From Burhinus oedicnemus (lineage: Eukaryota > Chordata > Aves > Charadriiformes > Burhinidae), in the NCBI GenBank assembly GCA_008921705.1, contig VFFE01008475.1, forward strand, positions 282,606 to 346,605: a DNA stretch of 64,000 nt. Direction: 5' to 3'. Each line of letters starts with the position of its first letter. Positions within the stretch are counted from its first letter, which is position 1. Of this stretch, positions 1 through 11,462 are shown piece by piece. The translations under genes and the position numbers were made by a program. The notes below the pieces were generated by a model. It searched no databases and was not told where the DNA came from. It saw only the letters and a program-made list of their open reading frames with translations.

Positions 1-1617
1 TGACCGCAGCACTGAGGTCTGCAAAACCAGGAAAAACCAAAAAGATGGCCAAAATAGTCACAGGCAACAGCCAGTGTGTCTCGTTTTTGTTAGGGCTGAC
101 CACAGGTCTCTGCATAGTGTCCGTCACCTGGTTGGAGGGGGTCTTGAGTAGGTGCCCGAGCACGCCCCGTGGGCTGGAGGACACAAAGCCCTGGCTGGGA
201 GTTGTTGCTGCCTTATAACCACCGCGTTGGTGTGCCTTCAACAAGCAAGGGGAAGAGGCAGGAGAAGAGACCATGTCCTCTGTCTGCAGAAGACAGCCTG
301 GAAGCCCCGGGTTCAAAGGAGTGCATGTTTTCAGCTCCAGCTCACAGGGGGTCAGGGCATATAAAGAAACTTTAAACCAAATTGTCCTCTTCAGGGCCAA
401 GTCACCCCAGTACTCCCTTTTTTTCTAAGGCTGCTGAGGAGTGTTTGATCCCAATCTGACGCCAGTTCAGACTGCACTGCCCAGAAGTGAGCTTTTTTCC
501 AGACACTCTGACTTTTGCCCCATCAGCCTGGATGTCCTTTCACAAAACAAAACATTAACCCATGAAAGCAGCTGCACCAGCACATTCATATGCGTTCCTC
601 TGGGGAAAAGGTGGATCGGCTATGTGCTGGTTACAAATGCATTTGATCTGACAAAGCCCAAGGCTTCAGAGAGTTCTGAGCCTGCTTTGCAATCAGCAGA
701 GTTACCAGCAAGGCTTTCAAGAGAGGAGATGCTCTGCTGCTCTTACCACTTGTAGCCCACGGAGGGTAGCGGCTCTTGGAAGAAGATAGGAAGGGTTGAG
801 CACCCTGGGGCCAGGGAAAGGTTATTTTATCTTAGGAGGTCACAGCAAAGGGCTGGGGAGGGGACACGGCGATGCTGGGGCATTTTGCAGGCCTCATCTA
901 GTCACCCACTGCTGTGAGTCAGAGCGAGAGCCTGGGGTCTGCTGTCACTGGGATGAAAGCGGTACCGAAGGGGGTAATGCAGTAACCGCACCGAACCCAC
1001 AGCACCGCCCTGCTCTCCCCCTACCTGGGAACGCTGTCAAATGCGAACAGCGATAATATTCAGTTTCTGCGAAGGCAGGCCCTTCTGACTCTGGGAGGAG
1101 CTATGGGCAGGCAACAGCCTTGAAACCGCAGGTGCAAACGAGTCTGCGTGGATCACTGTTTCCCAGGAAACTTTCTTTGGGCACAGGGACAACTACAGCA
1201 CCCACTCCAGCGCGGTGCAGCTGGCACCTCGGGAGCCTTCACTGTGCATGAAGTTGGGTCCTCACTGCTGTGTCCCAACACAGGTTCTGCAGAAGCAGCA
1301 CCTTGTCCCGGGACAACCCTGTCGGAACTGGGCTCACGAGGCCTCAGGGCTGCAGTAACACCGAGGATGCACAGCAACCCTCTGCATGGCACCCAAAGAT
1401 GAGGTGAGCCCTGCTAAGCCACGCGGGCAAAGACAACCTGACCCAGCAGGTCTCATTTCACCCTGTTCCTGCACTCAGAGCACTTTCTGGGAGCTGATTC
1501 AACTCAATAACCCCTGGAAAACCCTACAGGGTCGGGAGTGAAGACATCATATCCTCTTGCCACAACCCCACAAGCTGTGTGCCAGGGGACACCGGGACCC
1601 GCCAGCCTGATTTTCAC
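1..1617 (-). other. GALM: GALM intron 2 (partial), no exon recognised
   Basis: This stretch follows GALM exon 2 on the minus strand and should be intron 2, continuing past the left edge. I looked for the next conserved block of galactose mutarotase (the part leading to the second active-site His in NHSYFNL) on the minus strand and did not find it. The remaining GALM exons are therefore outside the window. The open frames here are short and resemble nothing known. Confidence 0.6.
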
Positions 1618-1772
1618 CTTGTCAAATCCCCTGGCTCCTCCGTGCAGGCTGTTGGGTCCATTGTTGAGGAACAGCTGATACTCCTTCCCGTCCACGGTGA
1701 ACCTCCCCTTTGCAATCCTGTTGGCAACACGCCCCACGACGGCGCCGAAGAAGGGGTGCTTCCTTGTGTAAC
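1618..1772 (-). CDS. GALM: GALM exon 2 (galactose mutarotase, partial gene)
   Basis: This is the second coding exon of aldose 1-epimerase, which interconverts alpha- and beta-D-galactose in the cytosol and feeds the Leloir pathway. On the minus strand it starts after a CCAG acceptor (G at 1772) and ends in GACAAG before a GTGAAA donor. It enters in phase 1 and leaves in phase 0 (155 nt). The translation contains [16 protein letters not shown], the conserved Asn-Arg substrate-binding pair (N83/R84 here), and NSLHGG with the active-site His (H109). It ends RGFDK, as in the mammalian enzyme. The exon joins in frame to the block at 2266-2461. The remainder of the roughly 340-residue protein lies off the left edge. 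Identification rests on remembered family sequence and is strong. Confidence 0.95.
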
Positions 1773-2265
1773 CTGGCCGGAAAAGCAGTGCGTGATTAAA
1801 CGGAAGGATTGGGACGGGATGGGTGGTCTCCGGGTGTGCTTACGGACTCAGAGGTGTCTCTCTCTGCTTCCCCCCAGTACTGAATAGCTGACTGCAGTCC
1901 TGGTGTTTCACAGGACACACAACTCGCCAGTCATGCATATCTTTGATTAAAACAGCCTGACGGGATCTTGTATTCTTTGCAGATTTGCAGAAAAGGCCTC
2001 TGTCACTGCCAGTCAAAGCGTGACACAGAGCATCCCTGGTAGAGGGGCACGCTGCACCCTAGGGCCACCAGTGTCACAGTTCCACGTCCACCACTGAGCC
2101 CAGGACAGGCAGCAGGAGTTGCAGTTACTCAGCCCACGATTTGGAGGGGACACTTAGAAGCAGATCATGCAGCATGGCAATAAACCAGAAATCACTGGTT
2201 AAATTGCCTGATTTTTTTTTTTTAATTATTTTTTTTTTAAGTAAAAGAAACAGATTTAGACCCAC

Positions 2266-2461
2266 CTTCCAAAGTGTCAAAGCCTAGGACAACATCTGCA
2301 CACTTCCCATCCCTGCCTTTTGTCTCCAGAGCAGCGATTATGCACCCTAAGGACAGGATCTCCACTTTCACGCTCTCCGACTTTAAGACGAACTTTTCCA
2401 CCACTCCTCCTCCTTCCTCCCGGGGCATCTGCCCGAACACCTCTCTCTTCACTTCTGTCAT
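2266..2461 (-). CDS. GALM: GALM exon 1 with start codon
   Basis: This is the first coding exon of galactose mutarotase. It encodes 65 residues and one extra base before a GTGGGT donor at 2265. The start ATG at 2461 gives MTEVKREVFGQMP, which aligns with the mammalian N-terminus (MASVTRAVFGELP). It is followed by VEKFVLKSES, LSLGCIIAALE and DVVLGFDTLE, the first beta-strands of the aldose-1-epimerase fold. An upstream ATG in the same frame is open, but that extension is arginine/proline-rich and looks like translated 5' UTR, so I prefer 2461. The exon joins at Gly66 (G+GT) to exon 2. GALM reads away from HNRNPLL, so the two genes are head to head about 17.6 kb apart. Confidence 0.95.
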
Positions 2462-2720
2462 TGCTCCCTGAAACCTGGTGCCTGGCACCTCCGGCAGGAG
2501 CTGTGGCCCTGCCAGGGAAGGACGCTCACGAGGGAGCAATGGTGGCCGGGAGCAGAGCAAACACGGTTCCAGAGAGCGATCATAAAAATCACATGATTGC
2601 CTTCCAGCACTGGGAGGAGTTACGCCGTGCAACTCCCCGCCACCCCGGCTCGGCAGACGGCACGCCGGCAAGCGGCAACGCAGCCGCGGAGGAATGCGGT
2701 GAAGCATTGGGAGATGCCGA
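2462..2720 (-). promoter_or_regulatory. GALM: GALM 5' UTR and CpG-rich promoter region
   Basis: Sequence just upstream of the GALM start on the minus strand. It is richer in CpG than its surroundings, especially 2625-2700. I see no TATA box. The transcription start cannot be placed from sequence alone. Function is inferred from position and base composition. Confidence 0.5.
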
Positions 2721-5700
2721 GGGCTTTCACCTGAGGGCCAGGGCCCTCTGGGTCTGATGGGTTGGAGGTGGTGAAGGAGAGAGGGAAGGATGCCGAAAAG
2801 AGGGTGGAAGGCTGTGTGTGCTCAGGCTTGTGCCGCCGGGGCCAGGCAGTGTGGCTGCCAGCCTGTGTGTTCAAGTGACAGAGCATCACTGCCACCAGCT
2901 CTTCTCCCCCACTGTGATTACAGTGCCACAGCTTTCAGGGCCCTTGCCAAGTATGACATGACAAAATGCTGTTTCCCCCTTTAGGCTCCCTTCCCCCCCA
3001 CAAGAGGCACAAGGCAGGTCTAGCGCCGGCTGCCAGCGCCGTACATCGGGCTCAGGTGCTATTCTCAAAGTCACGTTCACGTGGCCCTGACCTGGACTCC
3101 ATTAACAATCATCATCTTTTGAAATACTTCTCCTGTCTGTCTCAGGTCTTTGCAGGCAGCTTCAGCCTGCGGGAAAACCCTAGCAATATTTAAGTAACGC
3201 GTCTGCACATTTTTGACATCTCCTGGCAAGGCTCAAGTGCAAGGCAAAAGGACTTCACTACAATTTGGTATTTTTATGAGGACCCATTTTCAGAATTTGT
3301 TCAAAGAACCAATGATTCCAACAACTGCTACAAAAAAACCTCAGTCAATCAACCAGTGGTTGCTAAATACTCATTTCCAACCCAGCAACGACCTTTAGAC
3401 AAGACAAACTACGGACTCCAAGCCGACACGAAAACAAAACCTCCCACCCGGGGCTGAGCAGGGGGTGGGTTTGAAACCTGCACCTCTTTGGTGACAACGG
3501 CCTCGTGTTTGCAGTGCAACACAAACCAGCCGTGCCCGTGTTCCCTTCTGCACCTTCGCAACCACTGCGCTCTACCTGAAAACAACATCGCAATTAAATG
3601 TGGTTTTTACCGCTCATCAATACCGCCTCCCGTCTGAAAGGAGCCGGGGAGCAGCACGGACTTTGTTTGGAGCCAGGAAGGCTCCTGGCGGGTGGAAGAG
3701 AGGGCAGCTGCGTTTATAACCGATTCATGAAGTGTTTTCACATCCGAAGCATTCCCAGAAGCTCACTCCTTCATACCTTGGCTCTCTCAACACCTCTCTC
3801 TCAACGTGCTTCTCCAGACATAGGAAGCATTCCTGCTTGGCAAAGACAGGTTCTCATTATGGTGTGGTTTTCTAACACGACAGGAGGTGCCATTTTGATT
3901 TTCTTCCCTGATTCACACCAGAGAAGGTCCAGATCCAACTCTTTGATGTAACAGTCGTGCACACTCTTTCATTTCCTCACATACCTTCACAGATGCGAGA
4001 TCACTCGAGCCCCAGCGACATCTAAGATGGTGCAGGTGCAAAAGCCCTACCGCAGACAAATCTGTTCATGAACCATCCACCCCATTTTCAAGCTGACGGA
4101 TAAACCAGAAGAGAAACCAACTCGCACAAGACTGAATCCTGCATGAAGCAGTAAGGGCAGTGGAGCAACGTCAGCTTCAGGATTTGAGCAAGGTATCTCA
4201 AGACTCCTGCTTCATTACCGAGAGGATTTCTCATCATTTGCCTTTGCGTGTGTCCTACCGCCATACCTCTGGCGAGCGGGGGAGGCAGACAAGGAGAAGA
4301 GGCAGGATACAAGCAGGTCACGTTCAGCATCTCACCACACTGGATTTTCTTTTTGGTTGTTCCTATTTTTAACAGAGAGTTTGTTTCAGGCCGTACTCAC
4401 CGTGGCACTGAGTTTTGCTTACAGTGAGGGTCGAATGCAGGCTCCTCGCATTCTTCTCTTCTTTCTTCCCAGCAGAAAACCACGGTACCAGGCCCGAACA
4501 CGCCTGCCCCTGGCAGCAGGGCACTTCCACCGCTGGTGAGTGTTCAGAAAAGCTTCCTGCACATCTCCAAGAATTCAGTTTCACTTCTCCGCCTTGCGGC
4601 TCTGCACAAATAGCTGGGCAGTGCACTAGCTCTCTTCTCCGTAACTTCCCTTGCTCTGACCGACAAGGTACTTGCAGCAGCCTTTTGCAGCCCAGAACCC
4701 AAAATGTTTGTGAGCAGCACGGATTTATCCACTCCGTCACAGCCAGTGACCCTGCAGGTATAGCAGAGGCATGGCACGAAGGCATGTTACGTGCCTGGCC
4801 CCAGCTCCTCTAAAGCCAGCAAGAGATTTCTGCTGAGTAGCGAAGGCGAACTGGGAAGTCAGCCTGCAAGTGAATGGGTCTGTCTTTCCCCCACTAACAA
4901 GCTAATAAAAAGGCACGCTGGGAAAAAGAACAGCTTGTTTGGTTGTTTTGTTGTTTGTTTTTTTTTTGAGAGGAAGCCACTTAATGCACTGTCAACTACT
5001 GTCAGAAAATAAAACTTACGAGAAAAATTACAGAGGAGAATTTATTCCCCTGGGATCAGCAGCTTGGAAATTCCAGGTGCCTGCGGGGCAGGCAAGGCAG
5101 AAGTGAGGCATCGGATTTTAGCCATGCTTGTGCTATTTTCTTATGGCTACTTTATTCTTGTGCCTTTTTTCAGATGTTTTTCTTTAATCCAAACTAAACT
5201 GACTTTGCTTAAAAGGCTACAGTCAACCAAAACTCTCTGTCCTGCAGTGCCTGCTATCACAAGATCCTTTTTTGGTTGGTCCTCAGGCACTTCTGTAATA
5301 AATTACATCACTACACTTCCTTCCTTAATTTTGTCTTTATTTTAAACCCATGATGTGATTTTCAGTTTATTCTGGACCCAGAGCAAGACTTTAGGACTCA
5401 ACTGATGAAAAAAAATCTTAAAAGGCAATCCAGGTCTGTGAAGGGATGTGTTGTGCTCACTTGCCGGATCCAACTCTGTTCCGAGTTACCCAGATCCATA
5501 ACCCCCATTTTCTGCTTGTGTAACGGAGCAGGAGTGGGATGTTAATGCCACTCACCATCCTTCAGATAGGTGACAGGTCTGTATCTGCCCGGTGGGGAAT
5601 CTTTGGATAGTACTCCCAGTCCAGGTTGCTTGGACCAGATCTCTTGTTTTGGGGAACCTAAGCTGTTTGTCTCAGCACCGTGAAGTGGTGCCGCTTTGCA

Positions 5701-8115
5701 CGCAGAGCCCAGAAACGATCAAGCTGTTACTACACCAGCGACATTTTGATTCAAAGGTGACAGAGACGCTCTAAATGCCGTAATACTTAAGCAATGGCCA
5801 ATGATGACAGTTTGCTGTTGCCCAACAAGCTTCCTTATTCACTGACAGCAACAGCAACGGACCCAGCGCTGGGGCTGGAGATGGGGTCTGTTTGGGCCGG
5901 CCTCTGCAGACACCGAAAAGAACGCAGACATCACTTGCTACACCCCCCGGCATTACAAGGCTGTAATTAAATCCCCTTTTCCCAACAAACTTCGTGTAAG
6001 CCCGAGGGGACGAGCTGGCACTAAAGCCTGCAGGGGGTTTGCATCAGTACACAGAGCAAAAGGGGACATGTGTGTCATCCCCCCCCATTTTATTGTCTAT
6101 TTATTGAATATATCTTCAGCTCTGCTGGGTATTTCCCAGCACACAGGCTTAAAACGGAGCCTGCACTTTTTTTGCTTCATCTCTTCAGGGGCAAACATAC
6201 TGAGCCATTGATTAGGTTATTTTAGGATCATGGCATGGTACAATTGCTTGCTGTTATTCTGGCAGTCGCTTATCAGGAGCCAGTTACACACGTTTTTGTA
6301 AAGCTCTTCAAAAAAACACAGCTCCCCGAGAACACTTTACACAGCACGTTTCAGATGTGCCTTTGTGCGCAAGTTGTTTGTGCCTCAGTAGCAGCCAAAG
6401 AGCCGTTCGGATGTGTTGGTTGCTATAGTAATTACTTTCCTTGGGAGCTAAAATAATAGCGTACAGCTCCTGCAGCTCGCTGTTGTGCAGGCTGCCGTGA
6501 ACCAGAGACACTTCCATTTTGTTTCGGAGCGGGCTGGGGAGTAGAATGCAGGCTGAGAGACAGACTGTCCTTTCTAGGCTCCTGCAGCTAATTTTGAATT
6601 TAACCTTTGCAGAGGATGTGTCACGGGTCTAAAGGCGCAAAAATAAAAGCAGCTTATGAAATGGTAGGACAGCTTTGCGGCAGAGGTTTCTCATGCGGGT
6701 ATGGATTTGGATTTGGTTTCCATTTCTGCTACTGCAAACTGGTAGGAGAGGGACCGAGGGTCAAGCTGAGATTGATTTTCAGTGCTGAGGGCCCTACAGA
6801 GCAACGGGGGAGCTCACAGGGGTTTCAAAAGCGCCTAAGCAAGTCAAGCAGGAACTCGACGAGGAGGGCAGCTCTGCATCGTTCAACATTTTTTTCACTG
6901 GTGACGGCACCGGTGAGGTAACTGCCGGACCTGCAGCTCTGGAGAGGGTACGGGGTCTCACTCTGCCTTTCAGAGCAATCCCACAGCTGGCAGATGCCAG
7001 CTCCCCGCTCCATCTGCAGGCACAGAACATTTCTGGGTGACATTTTAAATGGCAGTCCTGTGGGCTGTGGGACTTTTGCTTGAAAGGGCACCGTGCAGAA
7101 GCATTTCCCAGCAGTAGGACAAGCCCCGTGCTCATGGCTCTGCGTGGTCATGAAGGAGGCACGGAATGGGAAGGTCTGGAAGTCATTTTGGGCTCCTGGC
7201 CTGAGGAGCCAGGGATTTTTGTGCAGCTTGCAGCCAGGTGGGCTGACATGGCACAGCACTTCTGGTATCTGCCAAGGAAGAGCAACAGAGGCAGGGGCAA
7301 GTGGCGCAAAGAATGACCGGACCGATGACCCTCCTGCATCAAGAAGCAGCTGCAGGGCCACCACAGCTCCAATTCATGGCTCACAGGGGTTGACCTACAT
7401 AGGGTCCCAGCACCCGAAAAAAGTACCAGTTTGGTTTTGCAGACAGAGACCATCCAGAGGGGAGAAGGATACAAAAAAGGGCTCAGACAAGGGGGCAGGC
7501 GGAGCTAGGATGAAAGGAGACAGAAAACAAAGACGGAAAACATTTTGCCTCACAGTGCTGTCCTAGAAAATTCACTCTCAGATGTGTACACGGCCGCGTC
7601 GGCAACTGGCAGGGAGATGCCAAAGGGAGATAAAAGAACTGCATCATCTGCTAAAGGCTGCGAACACAAACAGTTCCTGTTTGAGTAACAGCGACATACA
7701 AAGATGCAGGGAGGGAGGGTGTTTGGGGAAACCGCAGGACAAAACTGGGCCTTCAGATGCGAGGGGGGTGCGCCTGGCTTGCAGGCGGCAGGTGATAGCA
7801 CTTACTTCAAACACATAGATGTGCAGATTTCTCCACCCCCCCCCAAATTTAGGCATAGCATACACACAGGTTTTGTGCCTACGCAGCTTTGCTGCTGAAA
7901 TGCTTTACCAACAGAGTTAAAGCAGCCCAGCAAGGAGTTATATGTGCATCCGCCGTCTCCCCAGGCTTTGCTGGATAAAGCGCCCTTTGCCATGCCCGCG
8001 TGTTTCCCTATGAGGCTTGTATCTAACCACACTGGTACAACTAAAGGCTTTTTTATGGAAGGGTAGGCCTTGGAAAGCCAAGGGTGATACTGAGCTTGAA
8101 ATGAACGGCACTCCA
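2721..8115. other. Intergenic sequence, no gene recognised
   Basis: Gene-free stretch between the GALM 5' end and the first CR1 copy. Only short open frames are present, and none has a recognisable domain or a consistent exon structure. Small homopolymer runs occur (C-run near 6080, T-run near 4957, C-run near 7838). Confidence 0.6.
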
Positions 8116-8608
8116 GGATAGGAGGGACGTTGAGGTGCTGGAGCGTGTCCAGAGAAGGGCAACAAAGCTGGTGAGGGGTCTGGAGAACATGTCTTATAAG
8201 GAGCAGCTGAAGGAATTAGGATTGTTTAGTCTGGAGAAGAGAAGGTTGAGGGGAGACCTTAGTGCTCTCTACAACTCCCTGAAAGGAGGTTGTAGTGAGA
8301 TGGGAGCTGGTCTCTTCTCCCAAGTAACTAGCGATAGGACAAGAGGAAATGGGTTCAAGTTGCACCAGGGGAGGTTTAGGCTGGACATTAGGAAAAACTT
8401 TTTCCCTGCAAGAGTTATCCAACATTGGAACAGGCTGCCCAGGGAGGTGGTTGAGTCACCATCCCTAGATGTGTTTAGGAGTCATATAGATGTGGTGCTG
8501 AGAGACACAGTTTAGTGGCAGACCTGGTAGAGTAGGGTCAATGGTTGGACTGGATGATCTTAAAGGTCTTTTCCAACCTAAATAATTCTATGATTCTATG
8601 ATTCTATC
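8116..8608 (+). mobile_element. CR1 LINE, 5'-truncated 3' end
   Basis: The frame encodes the CR1 ORF2 C-terminus: [60 protein letters not shown]. The element ends in the ATTCTATG-type tail at 8584-8608. It lacks the reverse transcriptase core. The sequence is very close to the copy at 15.2 kb, so both belong to one fairly young subfamily. The C-terminal frame is intact to its stop at 8515. Confidence 0.93.
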
Positions 8609-8994
8609 CTCTGGCGACCAAGCCACAGCTCCCAGGTGCACATTATGTCCCAGAGCCCCGTGGAGGCAGGGAGAGCCTCTGCACGCTGGGCATGGGGGGC
8701 TCAGCCTGTCTCCCTGTCCCTCCAACCCCAGGGCAGACACATCACGCCCGGCTCCCAGCTGACACCAGGCTGGTTGGAAGTCAAGAGGATGTGGGCTTGG
8801 CGTTCCCCAGGCCCTCTTCCCCTCACAGTGTGGATGTAGCAAAGATTACTTGTGTAGTGCTTCTACGGATAACGCCTAAAGCTCATGGAAATCCCAGGCT
8901 AGAACAGGATGATAGATTTTGTCAAGGAAACCCCTGAAAAAAATGATACTGGAAATCTGGAAATGCTTCATTGCAAGGACTCATGTCTTTTCTC

Positions 8995-9015
8995 TTTTTT
9001 TTTTTTTTTTTTTTT
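8995..9015. repeat. Poly(T) tract (poly(A) on the minus strand)
   Basis: 21 consecutive T. On the minus strand this is an A-run lying about 23 nt past an ATTAAA signal and the candidate terminal exon at 9085-9245. That is the layout expected of a retrocopied 3' end, although the exon series just upstream argues against a simple processed copy. Confidence 0.8.
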
Positions 9016-9037
9016 GGTATGATTAGAGAGCCAAACT

Positions 9038-9043
9038 TTTAAT
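9038..9043 (-). terminator. Candidate polyadenylation signal ATTAAA
   Basis: ATTAAA on the minus strand, 42 nt past the TAA that ends the open frame of the candidate terminal exon. It is the commonest variant of AATAAA. The call is only as good as the exon chain it would serve. Confidence 0.35.
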
Positions 9044-9084
9044 TCACAACAGTCCAATTGTGCAGGCTTCAGCCACGAGAACAT

Positions 9085-9245
9085 TTAAAGTGTCTGTTCT
9101 GTATTAAACTTGTTGTGATGTTTCAGTTTTTTCATCTGAGCATTTCCTCTGGCCTTTTTGTAAAGCCCTTGGGCTAACTTTTCTGCTGTTGTATCAGAAA
9201 ATTCGGCTGCATTTTTATCCCTGGTGGATTGTGGTGTACCAAAAT
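9085..9245 (-). CDS. Candidate terminal exon of an unrecognised minus-strand gene
   Basis: This is an open frame of 53 codons ending in TAA on the minus strand. It contains AEKLAQGLYKKARGNAQM and MKKLKHHNKF, a basic, lysine-rich C-terminus that could be a nuclear localisation region. It enters in phase 1 after a TTTTAAG acceptor, matching the phase in which the block at 9502-9570 ends. A stronger acceptor (TTTCTACTGCAG) lies 22 nt upstream. Using it would bring an early in-frame TGA, so the choice of acceptor decides whether this frame is coding. I do not recognise the protein. Chance is not excluded for a frame of this length. Confidence 0.35.
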
Positions 9246-9501
9246 CTTAAAATTGTCACTGAAGCACTGCAGTAGAAACAGTATTTAAGATGCAAAATCC
9301 AACACGCAAGGGGAAAAAAAAGTATTTCTCTGGCAAGAAGCTTTAAGAAACTAAAAAGTAAATCGAAAGGCATACGAAGATAAAATTTCACAATCAGTCC
9401 AATGTATTGCCTGATTCTATAGATTATCGGCTGTCTTTGAAACATACCACCTATATTCACTGTGGCCAATACCTGCAGAGTAACAAAATTTGTTTCTTTA
9501 C

Positions 9502-9570
9502 CCAAAATGGAGCCAGGTGCGGGAGAATCTTGGCTTTCCTTAAACAGGCAATCTACAGCCGTCATGGGGA
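9502..9570 (-). CDS. Candidate internal exon, unrecognised gene
   Basis: 69-nt block on the minus strand between a TTTTAAG acceptor and a GTAAAG donor. It enters and leaves in phase 1. It reads PMTAVDCLFKES followed by QDSPAPGSIL. Its phase fits both the block upstream (10111-10173) and the one downstream (9085-9245). No homology recognised. Confidence 0.35.
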
Positions 9571-10110
9571 CTTAAAATCATAATTAAAAACACAATCCAA
9601 GTATGAGATACAGTCTCAAGTTATCACAAGCCAAACAAAATAATTCGGACTGTTTTAACCACAAAAAAATTCCTTCCGATTTTTAAGCCATGGTTTGGAG
9701 GGAGCAGGACGGGGCTAATTCATGACTTGTGATTTCTAGCATGGGCAGTACTGATCTAAAGAAAGATTAATGAGAGTATTTCTGGACCACTAGATTTTTC
9801 TTTGGGTTAATTTGGGTGTAAATTTCGTTTTTAATTATTTGATATTTGACATTTGTAATGAGCTGCTAATGACTCAGAACATGCACTTTAGGAAGCCTTG
9901 TTATATTAAAAGCAAAAGCTGCAGCTACGTTAAAAACTCGGGGGAGGCTGCAAAAACTTCCTCTGCTGGAGAATTAGTTTGTGCTAGATAAGTATTCTTG
10001 CTGGCATAATTACTATTTCTTCTCAGCAGCAACTCTTCCTCAGCACAGACATCATAAGATGAAAAAAAAGTCTTGAAAGTTTGCTCACACATATCATTAA
10101 AATGACTTAC

Positions 10111-10173
10111 CTTACATCAATGTATGGTAGGTAGCCTGTCTAAACGTGTGGCTCAGTTGGACAATGGATGCTC
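10111..10173 (-). CDS. Candidate internal exon with in-frame stop, unrecognised gene
   Basis: 63-nt block on the minus strand with near-ideal splice signals: acceptor TTCACACTCCACTTCACAG and donor AAG|GTAAGT. In the frame set by the upstream block it reads ASIVQLSHTFRQATYHTLM and then meets TAA (10114-10112) one base before the exon end. A second donor, GAT|GTAAGG, four bases earlier would avoid the stop but shifts the phase. Possible explanations are a pseudogene, a non-coding transcript, alternative donor use, or a true C-terminus here. Confidence 0.4.
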
Positions 10174-11068
10174 CTGTGAAGTGGAGTGTGAAAAGATGAA
10201 GTGTTTCACCCAAGAAAGCGTATCAAGGACACCCTAAGGACATGCTTCATCAAGTGCAACTTCCTTGCCAAGTCACTGGAGCTCTGAAAGAGTCAGCAAC
10301 AATGCTCCACAGACCTCGTTTGTATAAGCAGCAGACAGGGAGAGTGTGCCAGCCGAAGGAATAGTCTGAGCTATCAGATGGTGAATTGTCTTGCAATTAC
10401 AGAAGAGAAAGCTGGCTGCACATAGATACCTTCCATGTGTTCACTGAGCCTGGTTCCTCCACCACAATGTTGTCATCTTTAGCTTCCAGCAGCTGCCGTT
10501 TAATTGACACAGTTCAGATGCTGTCAGTTAGGGCAAAGTGAAAGTGGGATTTTTATTTTTTTTTCCTTTTCTTTTTCCTCCTTGTGAAAGCGATTGAAGA
10601 AATACTTGGGAACTCATCCCCTTTGTTGTAGTCAAAATCCTTGTGCTGGTGCCTTGCTCGGGGAGTCTGGGAAGGTGGCAAAAGTTATGCTATAAGGAAA
10701 TCACAAAGGATTTACATCAAGGCTATTGCAGCTAAGTAGGTGAAATGGCACAAAACATTTTATTTGGCTTTAGCCAGCAGAACATTCTTTGTAATGGGCA
10801 AAAATAAGCAGAGACAACATTTTAATGATAATCAATGAAACTAATCCTCATGTACCACATACAGCACAAGGACTTTATTAAGCAGAACTGCTTTGAGCTT
10901 ACAAAGTGTTTGTGCTGTACAATGTACATTAAAACACTCTGGGAGCCCAAGCAAAAATATCTGTAAGATGTTGATCTGTGCTCTGGAGAGGTAGCATCGC
11001 CAGCCAGCACGAGGCGGGGGAAACCTCCACACTGCACCCAGTCTCACCCTGTAGACATTCTTGCTTAC

Positions 11069-11133
11069 CAGTCAGTTCAAAATCCATCACCAGTTTGCAT
11101 TCCTGCAAAGTAGTACAGCGGCGCTGCTCCATC
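11069..11133 (-). CDS. Candidate internal exon, unrecognised gene
   Basis: 65-nt block on the minus strand with a long pyrimidine tract (CTTTGTCTCTTTTCATCCAG) and a GTAAGC donor. One of the three frames is open throughout, reading MEQRRCTTLQECKLVMDFEL. It enters by completing a TGG codon from the block at 11345-11462 and leaves in phase 1. The splice signals are the best of the series. The product is unknown. Confidence 0.45.
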
Positions 11134-11344
11134 CTGGATGAAAAGAGACAAAGGAGATGAAGATTAGAAATAAAATACAATAACTTGTAGGAAAGCACGT
11201 GGCTCTCAGACATTCTCGCACTCAGACAGAGCCTTCTGCTGCAGTTAAGTTTTCACCGTCAAAGAGCAAGATGCAAACCACAGAACATCAATTAAATTTC
11301 TACTTTAGAAATGCATCTGGTAGCTCTTCTTCACAGGTGCTTAC

Positions 11345-11462
11345 CAAATGTTGATTCTGGGAAACAACCCTTGCTTCACAAATCCATCACTGCTCATTTT
11401 TAGGAACTGTTGCCTAATATAAATCCAGAATTGTGACCCATTCTGCCTTGTGGGATGCAACA
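11345..11462 (-). CDS. Candidate exon, unrecognised gene
   Basis: 118-nt block on the minus strand ending in a strong GTAAGC donor. It is open in a single frame that reads NGSQFWIYIRQQF, then KMSSDGFVKQGLFPRINI. This is mixed hydrophobic and charged sequence typical of a folded domain. It leaves in phase 2, which matches the block at 11069-11133. The acceptor is uncertain: a CCTGAG at 11463 fits the open frame, and a TATTAG about 48 nt further in is an alternative. I could not trace the exon before it. Confidence 0.4.

Noticed and set aside
2462..2707. N-terminal extension of the GALM exon 1 frame
   Set aside because: The added residues are Arg/Pro/Cys-rich with no match to the enzyme. The ATG at 2461 aligns with the mammalian start.
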